DNA from: Anaerolineae bacterium
GTDB lineage: Bacteria; Chloroflexota; Anaerolineae; Anaerolineales; Villigracilaceae
Length of the DNA stretch: 41,807 bases
Assembly: GCA_017303655.1 (NCBI GenBank)
Contig: JAFLCE010000029.1
Span: forward strand, 1 to 41,807
Direction: 5' to 3'
Below, in pieces: positions 16,171 to 24,790 of the stretch. The position numbers and the translations under genes are program-made. The notes beneath the pieces are model-generated. The model was not told the DNA's origin, searched no databases, and saw only the letters and a program-made list of their open reading frames with translations. Each line of letters begins with the position of its first letter. The first letter of the stretch is position 1.

Positions 16171-16193
16171 TCACGGAGTTCACAGAGAAAAAG
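16171..16193. repeat. Partial CACGGAG-type repeat
   Basis: TCACGGAGTTCACAGAG followed by an A-run resembles the left half of the palindrome at 5270-5342. It lies in the 137-bp gap before the cyclase gene. The pairing half is poorly conserved (CTCGGTGTACTC at about 16199). Confidence 0.45.
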
Positions 16194-16255
16194 TTTATCT
16201 CGGTGTACTCTATGGCTATGTATAGCAGTTAAAAAGTGAAACAGGATAAACCATC

Positions 16256-18151
16256 ATGCCAAAAGACAGCAAGCCTGTAAACCTGCGTCTCATCCTTGTG
16301 CTTGGCACTGCCGTGCTGTTGCTGGGCGTGCAAGTACTGGGACTTTTCAGCAATATCACCACTCCGCTCGAGCGGATCGAATTTTCAATGGTGGATACCT
16401 TCACGCGTTTGCGCGGCGTTGATGAGCCCTCGGGTGAGATCGTGATCGTGGCGATCGACGATGCCTCCTTTAGTTGGACAGGCTTGCAGTGGCCCTGGCC
16501 ACGCTCATACTTTGCGGAAGTTGTGGATCAGATCAACCAGGGCGGCGGCAAAGTGGTCGGCGTGGATATCTTTCTTTCGGAGCCAGATACTGCTGAGAAT
16601 GACCAAGCATTTGTTGAGGCGCTTTCTGAGTCGCCGTCTGCGGTTTCGGTAATTCAGATCGTGCGGACTTCGGGGCAGGGCTTTCAGGGTGAGTCTTTGG
16701 TGCAGCCATTGACTCCCTACCGCGAGGTGTTAGATGGTACAGGTGTGACGGATATTTTCAGAGATGAAGATGCCATCGTACGCAATGTGATCGCACTAGG
16801 GACGTATCAAGGTGAGATTTACCCGCATTGGGCGTTCGAGATCGCGCGCCTGTATTTGGGTGTGGATAAACCCGTATTCAACGGCACAAATCTACAATTC
16901 AATGGGCAGACGGTTGCGTTGAGGTCGGGTCAGTTGCCGATCTATTATTCGGGTCCGGCAGGCACGTACCCGACCTACTCCGCTTCGGATGTGCATGACG
17001 GCATCACGCTCGAACAAGACCCGGATGCGTTTCGCGACAAGATTGTGTTGATCGGTGCGACTTCGATCACGTTGCAAGATATTTACCCAACTCCATTTTC
17101 TGCCTCAACCCCCACGCCAGGGGTTGAGATCGTGGCGAATGCGATTGATACCATTATTCAGGGCAGGTACATCACCTACGCCCCACCGTGGCTGGGCTTG
17201 CTCATCATCCTTGCGGCGGCGGGGTTGGCGTATCTGATCACACTGTCGAAGCGCCCATCTGTGACGATCATTGTCATGTCTGTGGTGATGGTCGGCTATT
17301 TGGTGATGGCTTTTGTATTCTCTGCCCAGCAGCGCTATATTTTGCCGGTGGCAGGACCCGAGATCATGTTGTTCTTGGGCGTGGTATTGCCCACGCTTGA
17401 ACACGCCGTTTCGCAAGAGCGTGAAAAACGGCGCGTACGCAATTTGTTCAGCCGCTTCATCTCACCTGAAATGGTAGACCAGATGATGAAGACCCAGGAC
17501 TTGAACTCGGTGAATAAACGCGCCGACCTGACCATCATCTTTAGCGATATTCGCGGGTTCACCACGCTTTCTGAAAAGCTCACGCCCGAGGGTGTGGTTT
17601 CGCTCTTGAACCCCTATCTTGAGGCGATGTCTCAAGTGATCTACAAACATGGCGGCACGGTGGATAAATACGAAGGCGATGCCATCATTGCCTTCTTTGG
17701 CGAGCCTGTGCCTTATAAAGACCATGCCGCACGCGCCTTACGCGCCTGTTTGGATATGCGCAAGTCGCTGGCGGAACTGCGAGAGAAGTGGGCAAAAGAG
17801 GGTCGCCCCAGCCAGATCGAAATGGGTGTGGGTGTGAACTCGGGCGAGGTGTTTGTAGGCTTGCTCGGTTCGGAGCAGCGCATCAACTATACGGTGATCG
17901 GGGACAATGCCAACCTGGCGGCTCGCCTGCAAGACCTGACGAAGACCTATGCCTGGCCCATTTTGATCAGCGAGAGTACGTATCTGCAAGTGAAGGATGA
18001 GTTCGATACCGAGCTTGCAGATGCGGTGACGGTGAAGGGCAAGACCAAAGCGGTGAATGTGTATAAGGTGATCGGGCTTAAGGGTGCGCCAGAAAGTGAA
18101 AAGCTAAAGGCGTGGACGAGTGAGCAGGTGAAGCCGACGCACGAGATGTGA
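16256..18151 (+). CDS. CHASE2-domain adenylate cyclase
   Basis: A 631-aa membrane sensor that makes cAMP. A TM helix lies near residues 9-28. An extracellular CHASE2 domain follows (about 40-305; IVIVAIDDASFSWTGLQWPWPR is the family start). Three TM helices occupy about 305-385, and the cytosolic class III cyclase domain about 420-600. Catalytic residues are present: metal-binding D431 (FSDIRGFT) and D475 (KYEGDAIIAFFG), purine-selecting K471 and T546 (NYTVIGD), and N553 and R557 (NLAAR). Lys plus Thr indicates ATP rather than GTP. It comes after the FecR and SH3 lipoproteins, which may feed its outer sensor domain. No cAMP receptor gene is in the window. Confidence 0.93.
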   Translation: MPKDSKPVNLRLILVLGTAVLLLGVQVLGLFSNITTPLERIEFSMVDTFTRLRGVDEPSGEIVIVAIDDASFSWTGLQWPWPRSYFAEVVDQINQGGGKVVGVDIFLSEPDTAENDQAFVEALSESPSAVSVIQIVRTSGQGFQGESLVQPLTPYREVLDGTGVTDIFRDEDAIVRNVIALGTYQGEIYPHWAFEIARLYLGVDKPVFNGTNLQFNGQTVALRSGQLPIYYSGPAGTYPTYSASDVHDGITLEQDPDAFRDKIVLIGATSITLQDIYPTPFSASTPTPGVEIVANAIDTIIQGRYITYAPPWLGLLIILAAAGLAYLITLSKRPSVTIIVMSVVMVGYLVMAFVFSAQQRYILPVAGPEIMLFLGVVLPTLEHAVSQEREKRRVRNLFSRFISPEMVDQMMKTQDLNSVNKRADLTIIFSDIRGFTTLSEKLTPEGVVSLLNPYLEAMSQVIYKHGGTVDKYEGDAIIAFFGEPVPYKDHAARALRACLDMRKSLAELREKWAKEGRPSQIEMGVGVNSGEVFVGLLGSEQRINYTVIGDNANLAARLQDLTKTYAWPILISESTYLQVKDEFDTELADAVTVKGKTKAVNVYKVIGLKGAPESEKLKAWTSEQVKPTHEM

Positions 18152-18280
18152 GAAATCCTGCTTCGTCGGGCGAAAAATCGGATGCTGCGGCTCGGGCGTG
18201 GGAGAGGTTTGATTTGGGGACCCAAGCCTGAGCGAAGCTGGAGGCGGTGGGTTTCCTCCGCTTTTTCGTTTGTGAAGCAC

Positions 18281-18298
18281 TTGTACCTAATTGTACAA
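18281..18298. promoter_or_regulatory. Probable Rex operator
   Basis: An 18-bp inverted repeat TTGTAC-N6-GTACAA, matching the TTGT-N10-ACAA outline of known Rex sites. It overlaps the -35 box of the rex promoter, so NADH-sensitive autorepression is likely. Confidence 0.7.
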
Positions 18299-18319
18299 AA
18301 TCTGTTTTTTTGGTATAGT
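18291..18319 (+). promoter_or_regulatory. Sigma70-like promoter of rex
   Basis: -35 TTGTAC (18291-18296), 17-bp spacer with a T-run, -10 TATAGT (18314-18319). The start codon is 29 nt beyond the -10 box. Confidence 0.75.
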
Positions 18320-18348
18320 TATGGCTACACTACAAAAGGCGAGGGCTC

Positions 18349-18966
18349 ATGAACGCGAGGAAAATTCCCGATATTATCATTGGTCGACTGCCGGTGTATT
18401 TGCGTGCGCTTCAACGCATGGCAGATATGGGGTTGAAGACGACTTCTTCTCAGGAGCTGGGCGAGCATGTGGGGATTTCTGCGGCGCAGATCCGTAAGGA
18501 TATTTCTCAGTTCGGCGAGTTTGGCAAGCAGGGTACGGGCTATTCGATCGAGTATTTGATCGAGCAGTTGCGTGAGATCTTGAAGGTAGACCGCATTTGG
18601 GATGTGGTGGTGATCGGTGCTGGCGATATGGGGCATGCCGTGGTAAATTACCAGGGCTTTAATGATCGCGGTTTTCATATTGTGGCGATCTTTGATAATG
18701 ATAAGGAAAAGGTGGGACATGAGATCGGCAAATTTAAGGTGGAAGATGCCGAGACGATGATCGAGCGGATCAAAAGTATGGGGGTAAAAGTGGCGATGTT
18801 GGCTGTACCTGCTGCGGCGGCACAAGCGGCGGCGGATCAGTTGGTGCAGGCAGGCGTGCGAGCGATCTTGAATTACGCCCCCATTAGCTTGAACGTGCCC
18901 AATAATGTGAAGGTGCAGTATATCGACCCATCTATCCATTTGCAGAGAATGACGTTTTATTTGTAA
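18349..18966 (+). CDS. rex: Redox-sensing transcriptional repressor Rex
   Basis: A 205-aa DNA-binding repressor that senses NADH/NAD+. The N-terminal winged helix (residues 1-80) carries the family stretches RLPVYLRALQ, SSQELGEHVGISAAQIRKD and SQFGEFGKQGTGY. The Rossmann motif GAGDMG (90-95) binds NAD(H); most relatives read GAGNLG. The C-terminal helix ends in the usual YIDPSIHLQRMTFYL-type tail. It is probably autoregulated through the operator at 18281. Targets elsewhere would be fermentative or respiratory genes. The cassette array begins about 145 bp downstream. Confidence 0.95.
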   Translation: MNARKIPDIIIGRLPVYLRALQRMADMGLKTTSSQELGEHVGISAAQIRKDISQFGEFGKQGTGYSIEYLIEQLREILKVDRIWDVVVIGAGDMGHAVVNYQGFNDRGFHIVAIFDNDKEKVGHEIGKFKVEDAETMIERIKSMGVKVAMLAVPAAAAQAAADQLVQAGVRAILNYAPISLNVPNNVKVQYIDPSIHLQRMTFYL

Positions 18967-19081
18967 GACAAATTTAGTCGGGGATGGGCGTGGTGTTTGC
19001 CAAGGCTTTTATGCAATCTATAAGGTGTTATCCCACAAGGGGACTTTACAGCGGAATGGCAGTTAAGTACCCTAATTTGGG

Positions 19082-19107
19082 TGTTTATACAGCGCGCTGT
19101 ATAAACA
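19082..19107. promoter_or_regulatory. 26-bp perfect palindrome at the array's left edge
   Basis: Arms TGTTTATACAGCG and CGCTGTATAAACA meet without a loop. It ends 3 bp before GTTGGGC (19111-19117), the first cassette boundary. It could be a regulator site, a relic of an attachment site (attI-like), or the inner part of an attC whose left core is lost. The remaining DNA from 18967 to 19081 contains no gene. Confidence 0.6.
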
Positions 19108-19152
19108 GTAGTTGGGCAGTTCACGAACAAAGCAAATTGGTAATTGCAAACA

Positions 19153-19647
19153 ATGAACAAAAAAACTGAAGTTATAGGAATTGTAATCATCATACTTGCG
19201 TTGATTGTTTTGATATTTGGTGATAATTTATATCAGCAAATCAACGGGCTTTCGTTCTTTGAAAACACTCCTACAGCAACAAATCACCAAGTAGAAACGC
19301 CTTCCCCGACATTACAGCAATCTATTCAAATTCAACCAAGCCTAACCCCACCTACAACAATTGCCATCACATCGGTAGTACAAAATTTAGAAGGTACTGT
19401 TTGGGCTGGAACAGATTCAGATGGAGATTATTATGTGTACGAATTTTTGCCTGGGGGTGTTCTAAAATTCACATCACCAACAGGTACTTTTGCTGAGGAT
19501 AAATGGGAACAAAATGGTAATTCAGTCTACATGGAGATGAGCAATAAATATTGTGAATATACAGGTGTAATAAACGGCGATACAATAACAGGCAATGCTT
19601 GGAATAAGGATGGTCATACATGGACTTGGACTGCAAAAAAACAATAA
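19153..19647 (+). CDS. Cassette 1: membrane-anchored secreted protein
   Basis: A 164-aa hypothetical protein. One N-terminal TM anchor (VIGIVIIILALIVLIFG, about residues 7-23), a Thr/Pro/Gln-rich linker (40-70), then a small beta-rich domain with WAGTDSDGDYYVYEFLPGG and GDTITGNAWNKDGHTWTWTA. This pattern resembles small lipocalin-like beta barrels. The ATG at 19153 is preferred over a TTG 9 nt upstream. The cassette starts at GTTGGGC (19111) and ends at GCCCAAC (19684). No function is recognised. Confidence 0.72.
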   Translation: MNKKTEVIGIVIIILALIVLIFGDNLYQQINGLSFFENTPTATNHQVETPSPTLQQSIQIQPSLTPPTTIAITSVVQNLEGTVWAGTDSDGDYYVYEFLPGGVLKFTSPTGTFAEDKWEQNGNSVYMEMSNKYCEYTGVINGDTITGNAWNKDGHTWTWTAKKQ

Positions 19648-19683
19648 GCCTAAAGTTTAGATAGCGTTTCCTGCCGCACCACT

Positions 19684-19813
19684 GCCCAACAAAGCGTGCA
19701 CCTGACGCTGGGGAGTCTGCGGCAATCCCAAGCAGTTTCCTACGCCTTATCATTTCTCTGGCTGGACGGCTTCGCCGTCCCTGCCCCAGCGCAGGTAACG
19801 CAAACCGTTGGGT
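19684..19813 (+). repeat. attC site 1
   Basis: Left core GCCCAAC (19684-19690), right core GTTGGGT (19807-19813), 130 bp. The interior folds on itself: ACCTGACGCTGGGG near 19700 pairs with CCCCAGCGCAGGT near 19785, and GGACGGCTTCGCCGTCC forms a terminal hairpin. This is the longest and best-structured of the sites. Confidence 0.85.
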
Positions 19814-19848
19814 GGTTCCTTTGCAATGGAAAAGTTTTTAGGTCATCG

Positions 19849-21123
19849 ATGAAATATCTGATTATTGGATTGAGTTTTATTTTCCTATCTGCGTGTTCTG
19901 GATTCAATCTCCAAACATCTCAGCCTGCTCAAACTCAGAATATCTCTATTATTACCGAAACACCTATCAAAACGCCCACAGTGACTCCAAGTCCACTTTC
20001 CACTGCCCCGAGTCTGGAACTCCCCACTTGGATGAGTAATCCCAACACTGCCATACTAGCAGCACTGATAAGAGATGATGTAAATCAAATTCGCAAAATC
20101 CATTTCATCAACCCCGCCACAGAAGAAAAATATGAATTAAGTGTACCTAATGACTATGGTGGATTTTTTTGGTATGACAATATGAATCTTGGGGTAATCG
20201 TTAAAGATACTGAAACTGCACAAAAATTCAACTTGCAAACAGGGCAAATCACCATAGAACCTGTCCCACCTTTTAAGCCTGATAAATTCTGGAAAGACAG
20301 CATTTCTATAAATCAAAACTATATTGCTCAATGGGACAGAGATAACAAAATAATCACAGTTGAGGATACAAGAACCAATGAAATGCTTTGGGAACTTGTC
20401 CTGCCTGAAAATAGATATGGGACTGAAATTGAGTGGTCGCCAGTAAGCGAAAATCACTTGGCATTCCTTCAAGGCAGCCTTTCTCTTAGCGGGAAAATCA
20501 CTGAAGATATGGCACTAACCATTGTAGACATAACCAATGGAGAAATTCTCTCGACTTACAATGGAAACTTTGGGATGCTTGAATGGTCTCCAAATGGAAA
20601 AATGATTCTTTATCTAAATCCTTATTTTCGTTATCGCAACTACGGCATTTCATTTAAAGACGCACCATGTTTGCTGATATTAGCAACAAACGAAACAAAG
20701 TGTCTAAGAAGTATTCCGAAAATTATCCCAACAGGTTACGAGCTTCTTACTACTGGTATTTATAAATGGGCAAGCGACTCAAATTCGATTTTCTTCACTT
20801 ACACATACAATTTACCAAATCGGTGGAGTATTCTGGGTAATTTATGCAATTATAGTTTAATAGACAGCCGCATTGATTGCGCAACTCAAGGTTTGAAGGT
20901 GCTTCACGAGAGAAGTGTAATCAACTATAAATTATCCCCCAATGAACAATTTATCCATTTTTGTTATTCGAAGTCAACTCTTGTTGAGGATGCTGCTGGC
21001 GAATCAAGTGATGGAATAATCAAACCAGATGGAACTGGCTTTTTCTCATGGACAGGTACAATTCTAGACGGAAGTCCAAGCCCGATGTGTTCGTGGGATT
21101 CATATTGGAGACCTCTACCATGA
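19849..21123 (+). CDS. Cassette 2: lipoprotein, beta-propeller-like
   Basis: A 424-aa lipoprotein. MKYLIIGLSFIFLSACSG gives a lipobox at Cys16. A Thr/Pro linker (25-55) precedes repeated strands typical of WD40/TolB-type propellers: IEWSPVSENHLAFLQG, LEWSPNGKMILYLNP, YKWASDSNSIFFTYT and YKLSPNEQFIHFCYS. The start at 19849 is chosen for the signal peptide; the open frame reaches back to 19696 but there it translates attC DNA. It is the largest cassette product. It may bind peptides or cell wall; the ligand is unknown. Confidence 0.8.
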   Translation: MKYLIIGLSFIFLSACSGFNLQTSQPAQTQNISIITETPIKTPTVTPSPLSTAPSLELPTWMSNPNTAILAALIRDDVNQIRKIHFINPATEEKYELSVPNDYGGFFWYDNMNLGVIVKDTETAQKFNLQTGQITIEPVPPFKPDKFWKDSISINQNYIAQWDRDNKIITVEDTRTNEMLWELVLPENRYGTEIEWSPVSENHLAFLQGSLSLSGKITEDMALTIVDITNGEILSTYNGNFGMLEWSPNGKMILYLNPYFRYRNYGISFKDAPCLLILATNETKCLRSIPKIIPTGYELLTTGIYKWASDSNSIFFTYTYNLPNRWSILGNLCNYSLIDSRIDCATQGLKVLHERSVINYKLSPNEQFIHFCYSKSTLVEDAAGESSDGIIKPDGTGFFSWTGTILDGSPSPMCSWDSYWRPLP

Positions 21124-21128
21124 AAACC

Positions 21129-21225
21129 ACCCAACAAAGCGTGCAGCAAAGATACTACCTGATTTTTCCAGTTGGACGGCTTCGCCAAGTCCGCGCAACG
21201 GGGCAGGTAACGCAAACCATTAGCC
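21129..21225 (+). repeat. attC site 2
   Basis: Left core ACCCAAC (21129-21135), right core ATTAGCC (21219-21225), 97 bp. The right core has A instead of G at the crossover base and a C inside RRR, so recombination here may be impaired. Even so, TTAGCC is the complement of the GGCTAA at the end of cassette 3. Confidence 0.8.
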
Positions 21226-21251
21226 AGCATCAGCGTATTGGATAAAACACA

Positions 21252-21743
21252 ATGGATGATAACGAAAAAAGACGCAGAGAATGGTTTCAAAGCTATGTAA
21301 ATCGCATAGAACAAGGCACCATAAAAGCCCCACGTCCAGGAATGATTTATGCTTGTCCATGTTGTGGATACCCCACACTTCATGAGCGGGGTGGTTATGA
21401 CATATGCCCATTATGTAACTGGGAAGATGATGGACAAGATGATCCACATGCCGATGAAGTTTGGGGAGGTCCGAATGGAGCATATTCACTTACAGAAGCG
21501 CGCGAGAATTTCAAGAAGAATTTAGTGATGTATGGACCGATCGACCCGCGCATCGGTGGAGCGGATAGCTTATTTGAAAAGAAAGCAAAACAGTTAATGA
21601 TCGATGCGTTTGAGCAGATGCGTGGTGAAACGATTTCGGAAACCTTGGACAAATTATGGAAAAAGGTAAGTGAGAGTCAGAAAATTCTTGATCAAAAAAC
21701 CGAGAGAAAAATTCGCGAGCATGAGGAACAGCACAAAAAGTAG
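21252..21743 (+). CDS. Cassette 3: CPCC-type cysteine-rich protein
   Basis: A 163-aa cytosolic protein. Residues 35-85 carry YACPCCGYPTLHERGGYDIC, then PLCNWEDDGQDDPHADEVWGGPNGAYSL. This is the hallmark of the CPCC family, a probable zinc-binding domain often found in toxin-immunity-like and cassette contexts. The C-terminal 60 residues are charged and helical. The start is 27 bp after the attC core. A role in defence or immunity is only a guess from family neighbourhoods. Confidence 0.85.
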   Translation: MDDNEKRRREWFQSYVNRIEQGTIKAPRPGMIYACPCCGYPTLHERGGYDICPLCNWEDDGQDDPHADEVWGGPNGAYSLTEARENFKKNLVMYGPIDPRIGGADSLFEKKAKQLMIDAFEQMRGETISETLDKLWKKVSESQKILDQKTERKIREHEEQHKK

Positions 21744-21758
21744 CTCGCAGAAAATGCT

Positions 21759-21855
21759 GGCTAACACAGCGTGCAGCAAAGATACTACCTGACTTTTCTG
21801 GTTGGACGGCTTCGCCAAGTCCGCGTGACAGGGCGGGTAACGCAAACCGTTGGGC
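21759..21855 (+). repeat. attC site 3
   Basis: Left core GGCTAAC (21759-21765), right core GTTGGGC (21849-21855), 97 bp. The middle has GGACGGCTTCGCCAAGTCC. Confidence 0.85.
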
Positions 21856-21901
21856 ATTTGTACATTAAAAGTCTCTAGCTTTTAGGTTGTGGAGAATAAA
21901 A

Positions 21902-22396
21902 ATGATATATGAACAAAAGAAATATCCAAATATCAGTATTGTCTTAGGATTCTTGTTTTTTTCTCTCTTTATACTTTTTACCTTATTGATTTGTAATTTG
22001 GCTACAACTGGCTATTTAGTTTACAAAGTTCAATCATCTGCCACTTCTCAAAACACAGCGAAGTGGTACGGAGAACGTTCAACACAGTTCATCTCTCCTG
22101 CCATATGGATACCTCTTGACGAGATTCCTCTTGCATATCAAGTTACTGATATGGAAAGGGCTACAGTAGATGTTCCTTCAGACCAAGTGCATATTGAAAA
22201 AGGAGATGGAAAGACTTTTCTAAGGTTTTTTGAGGGAAATGGTGGAAGATATTATTGGCCAAACGACTTAAATATTGAGATGATTACAGAAGTAAGTAAA
22301 TTAAATAATCCCGTTGTACTTCAGTTTGAAGTTACAAAGTATGTGCATTCAAAAGGATGGTTTTTGGTTGTGGAAACAGTGACCATCAAGGAATAA
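21902..22396 (+). CDS. Cassette 4: membrane-anchored hypothetical protein
   Basis: A 164-aa protein. One TM segment (about residues 13-38, GFLFFSLFILFTLLICNL) and an extracytoplasmic beta-rich domain (WIPLDEIPLAYQVTDMERATVDVP, VVLQFEVTKYVHSKGWFLVV). GGAG lies 7 nt before the ATG at 21902. The cassette runs from GTTGGGC (21849) to GCCCAAC (22432). No family recognised. Confidence 0.7.
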   Translation: MIYEQKKYPNISIVLGFLFFSLFILFTLLICNLATTGYLVYKVQSSATSQNTAKWYGERSTQFISPAIWIPLDEIPLAYQVTDMERATVDVPSDQVHIEKGDGKTFLRFFEGNGGRYYWPNDLNIEMITEVSKLNNPVVLQFEVTKYVHSKGWFLVVETVTIKE

Positions 22397-22431
22397 CTCC
22401 ACAATGAAAACGAACAAGCCAACAAGGACAT

Positions 22432-22546
22432 GCCCAACAAAGCGTGCAGCAAAGATACTACCTGACTTTTCTGGTTGGACGGCTTCGCCAAGTCCACGCG
22501 ACGGGGCGGGTATCCCCTTCGGGGACGATGGCACAAACCGTTGGGC
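22432..22546 (+). repeat. attC site 4
   Basis: GCCCAAC (22432-22438) to GTTGGGC (22540-22546), 115 bp. The right arm carries an extra hairpin, TATCCCCTTCGGGGACGATG, also found in site 5. Confidence 0.85.
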
Positions 22547-22602
22547 TGCCAAGTCAGTGAAAAATCCATGTCATACAACACAGCAAAAGGAGCAATGGGA
22601 CA

Positions 22603-23190
22603 ATGAAAAAAAGTATTTTGATATCAGGTATTATTTTGATGGTTTCATATCTAATAAGTAGTTGTGGCTCAACACCTCAAATGGCCCCAACCATTGAGCC
22701 AACTCAAATTTCGATGGAGACAAGTACTCCAGAACCTACATCTACTGAAACTCCATCGCCCACATTAACACCCACTGCAATTCCTACCCTTGCCTTCTAT
22801 TCGGTTGATCCCACAATCGTAGCCACAGCCGAAAGTTGTAGCGCTCTCCCTGGCACAATTTGTGTTCCAGCATTAAGCATATCTTTATCTGGGCAGAAAT
22901 TGGATAAATACGAAGTGGTTATGAGTTACCCAGGGTTTTCTGGAACATCTTTTGAATGTCCTCAACAGGCGTTATTGGTTTCTTTTGGTGAAAATATGGC
23001 TCCAGTTATCTGCAACAGTGATGAAATTACGTTCATCTCGGTTGGTCTCACAGAAATTACAATTACGATAAATTGGAATGGCGGCTCTGTCACAGAAACA
23101 CTTTATCCAAATTTTGAAGTATCTGCGCCACAAGGAAAAGATTGTGAACCACAATGCACTATCGGAAAAGCAGAAATGAACATTCCATAG
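22603..23190 (+). CDS. Cassette 5: lipoprotein
   Basis: A 195-aa lipoprotein. MKKSILISGIILMVSYLISS ends just before the lipobox Cys21. A Thr/Pro/Glu linker (TSTPEPTSTETPSPTLTPT) covers residues 35-65. The C-terminal domain (75-195) is beta-rich with five cysteines (CSALPGTICVPALS, FECPQQ, KDCEPQC), probably disulfide-bonded. No family recognised. Confidence 0.75.
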   Translation: MKKSILISGIILMVSYLISSCGSTPQMAPTIEPTQISMETSTPEPTSTETPSPTLTPTAIPTLAFYSVDPTIVATAESCSALPGTICVPALSISLSGQKLDKYEVVMSYPGFSGTSFECPQQALLVSFGENMAPVICNSDEITFISVGLTEITITINWNGGSVTETLYPNFEVSAPQGKDCEPQCTIGKAEMNIP

Positions 23191-23213
23191 CATAGTTGCG
23201 CGGCGCAAAGGCA

Positions 23214-23328
23214 GCCCAACAAAGCGTGCAGCTAAGATACTACCTAGCTTTTCTAGTTGGACGGCTTCGCCAAGTGCGCGTGTCAGGGCAGGTATCCCCT
23301 ATCGGGGACGAGCCGTAAACCGTTAGGT
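23214..23328 (+). repeat. attC site 5
   Basis: GCCCAAC (23214-23220) to GTTAGGT (23322-23328), 115 bp, with the same inner hairpin and right-arm insert as site 4. Confidence 0.83.
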
Positions 23329-23373
23329 GACTTCGCTAGTTTCCCAAGTAGAAATAAAAACTTTGGTAAAGTT

Positions 23374-23841
23374 ATGCAAATAAAGGTATCAAATCCAAAA
23401 CTTATAGTGGGATTAATCGTCCTAGTTGCGGGAATTATTTTTTGTGCACTTTTGTCAATTCCTTCTCGCCGTTCCGGAGAGGAATTATTTAAAGATATAG
23501 TTCTTGATCCAATACCAAGCAGTGTAATTGTTCTTCACAGTCAAGATAATGAAACAGGATTTGATGGAAGGCTTTGGCTACATTTCAAAATCTCACCTGA
23601 TGACCTTGACCTTGTATTAAATTCTAAAAAATGGGAACTCAATCCTGAAATTAGTTATCAGATAAGTAATGATGATGGAAAAATGAAAAGCTGGTGGAGT
23701 CCGCTGTCACTTGGTAATAATATTATGCAATACTCAATACTCATAAAGAGTGACGGCGACCGTAAGAGAATTAAATATATATGGATTAACTCACAAAGAA
23801 ATGAAGTATATTTACTTTACTTTGATGAGTTTACACACTAA
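23374..23841 (+). CDS. Cassette 6: membrane-anchored hypothetical protein
   Basis: A 155-aa protein with an N-terminal TM anchor (LIVGLIVLVAGIIFCALLSI, about residues 10-29) and an extracytoplasmic domain (VIVLHSQDNETGFDGRLWLHFKIS). The start at 23374 is chosen because the upstream part of the open frame translates attC site 5. The cassette opens with GTTAGGT, but its end core is AGCCAAC rather than the expected ACCTAAC, so its two ends no longer match. Confidence 0.68.
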   Translation: MQIKVSNPKLIVGLIVLVAGIIFCALLSIPSRRSGEELFKDIVLDPIPSSVIVLHSQDNETGFDGRLWLHFKISPDDLDLVLNSKKWELNPEISYQISNDDGKMKSWWSPLSLGNNIMQYSILIKSDGDRKRIKYIWINSQRNEVYLLYFDEFTH

Positions 23842-23917
23842 AGTAAAAAGTGATAGATGATTCCAGAAGGATTTCAAGTAAGTTTTTTAGCGAGTAAGCC
23901 TTACGCAATAATACGCC

Positions 23918-23992
23918 AGCCAACAAAGCGTGCAGCAAAGACACTACCTGACTTTTCTGGTTGGATGGCTTCGCAATGCAAATCTGTTAGGC
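23918..23992 (+). repeat. attC site 6 (short)
   Basis: AGCCAAC (23918-23924) to GTTAGGC (23986-23992), only 75 bp. The right arm lacks the GGTAACGC block. Confidence 0.7.
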
Positions 23993-24008
23993 AGTTACTA
24001 TGTGAAAC

Positions 24009-24656
24009 ATGGATGATACAAATAAAAAATGGGAGAATAAAGTATTAACTGTCTGCAACAGTTGCAGACAAAATCTTCGTATTCCAATCTCATACAAACC
24101 CCTGCATGTTACTTGTCCAAAGTGCAAAAATGAGTTTCTTTACAATTACACAGGAGAATTCGGAAATGACGGGGAATATTATGCAGAAATGCAAATTCAA
24201 TCAATATTATTAATACTCATTTGGATATTAATTTATTTAGCTGGCTTCATTATCTGTATCGCAATTAAAAACTTCTTTGGCGTAATTATTTGCATCTTAG
24301 CAGGAATACTTATAGTTCCAAAATTAATTAACTACAAAACATTTTTTAGATACCAGTCAATAAAACTACTTATTATTAACCGACAAGGAATTATTTATTT
24401 TGACGGAGAACTTAGGGCAAAAGAATGTCTGAATTGGACTGATATAAAATCAGCGAAATATATGTATACGCGGCGGATGTTCGCAGGATTAATTGAGACA
24501 AAAAGAGAACCAGCCTACATTGAACTAGACATGTCCGGAAAAGGCAAGGTACTTGTGCCACCTGCTATATTCTTTAGTGATAAACAACGAATAAAAATTA
24601 TTGATGATATATTAAGGCATTATGGCTCCAACTCTTTTTTCGGAATGTATAATTGA
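24009..24656 (+). CDS. Cassette 7: zinc-ribbon membrane protein
   Basis: A 215-aa protein. The N-terminal zinc ribbon (CNSCRQNLRIPISYKPLHV then CPKC, residues about 16-39) is followed by two TM helices (about 65-110). A C-terminal domain, perhaps PH-like (LLIINRQGIIYFDGELRAKECL), completes it. The start is just 17 nt after the attC core. Zinc-ribbon plus TM proteins of this type are common but uncharacterised. Confidence 0.72.
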   Translation: MDDTNKKWENKVLTVCNSCRQNLRIPISYKPLHVTCPKCKNEFLYNYTGEFGNDGEYYAEMQIQSILLILIWILIYLAGFIICIAIKNFFGVIICILAGILIVPKLINYKTFFRYQSIKLLIINRQGIIYFDGELRAKECLNWTDIKSAKYMYTRRMFAGLIETKREPAYIELDMSGKGKVLVPPAIFFSDKQRIKIIDDILRHYGSNSFFGMYN

Positions 24657-24690
24657 TATAGTTCAAATTCAAAAGCGTCCCACAAAACCT

Positions 24691-24710
24691 GCCCAACAAA
24701 GCGTGCAGCA
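24691..24710 (+). repeat. attC site 7, left half only
   Basis: GCCCAAC (24691-24697) and AAAGCGTGCAGC are present, but the usual middle and right core are missing. The DNA to 24790 has an unrelated AGGCAG...CTGCCT hairpin. This suggests a break or replacement in the site. Confidence 0.6.
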
Positions 24711-24790
24711 ACCTTGAACGAGCATCAGGACAGTCCATCTTAGGCAGGCACCATCTGCCTGAACGGAAAATTGTACAGGAAGGTTATGAA

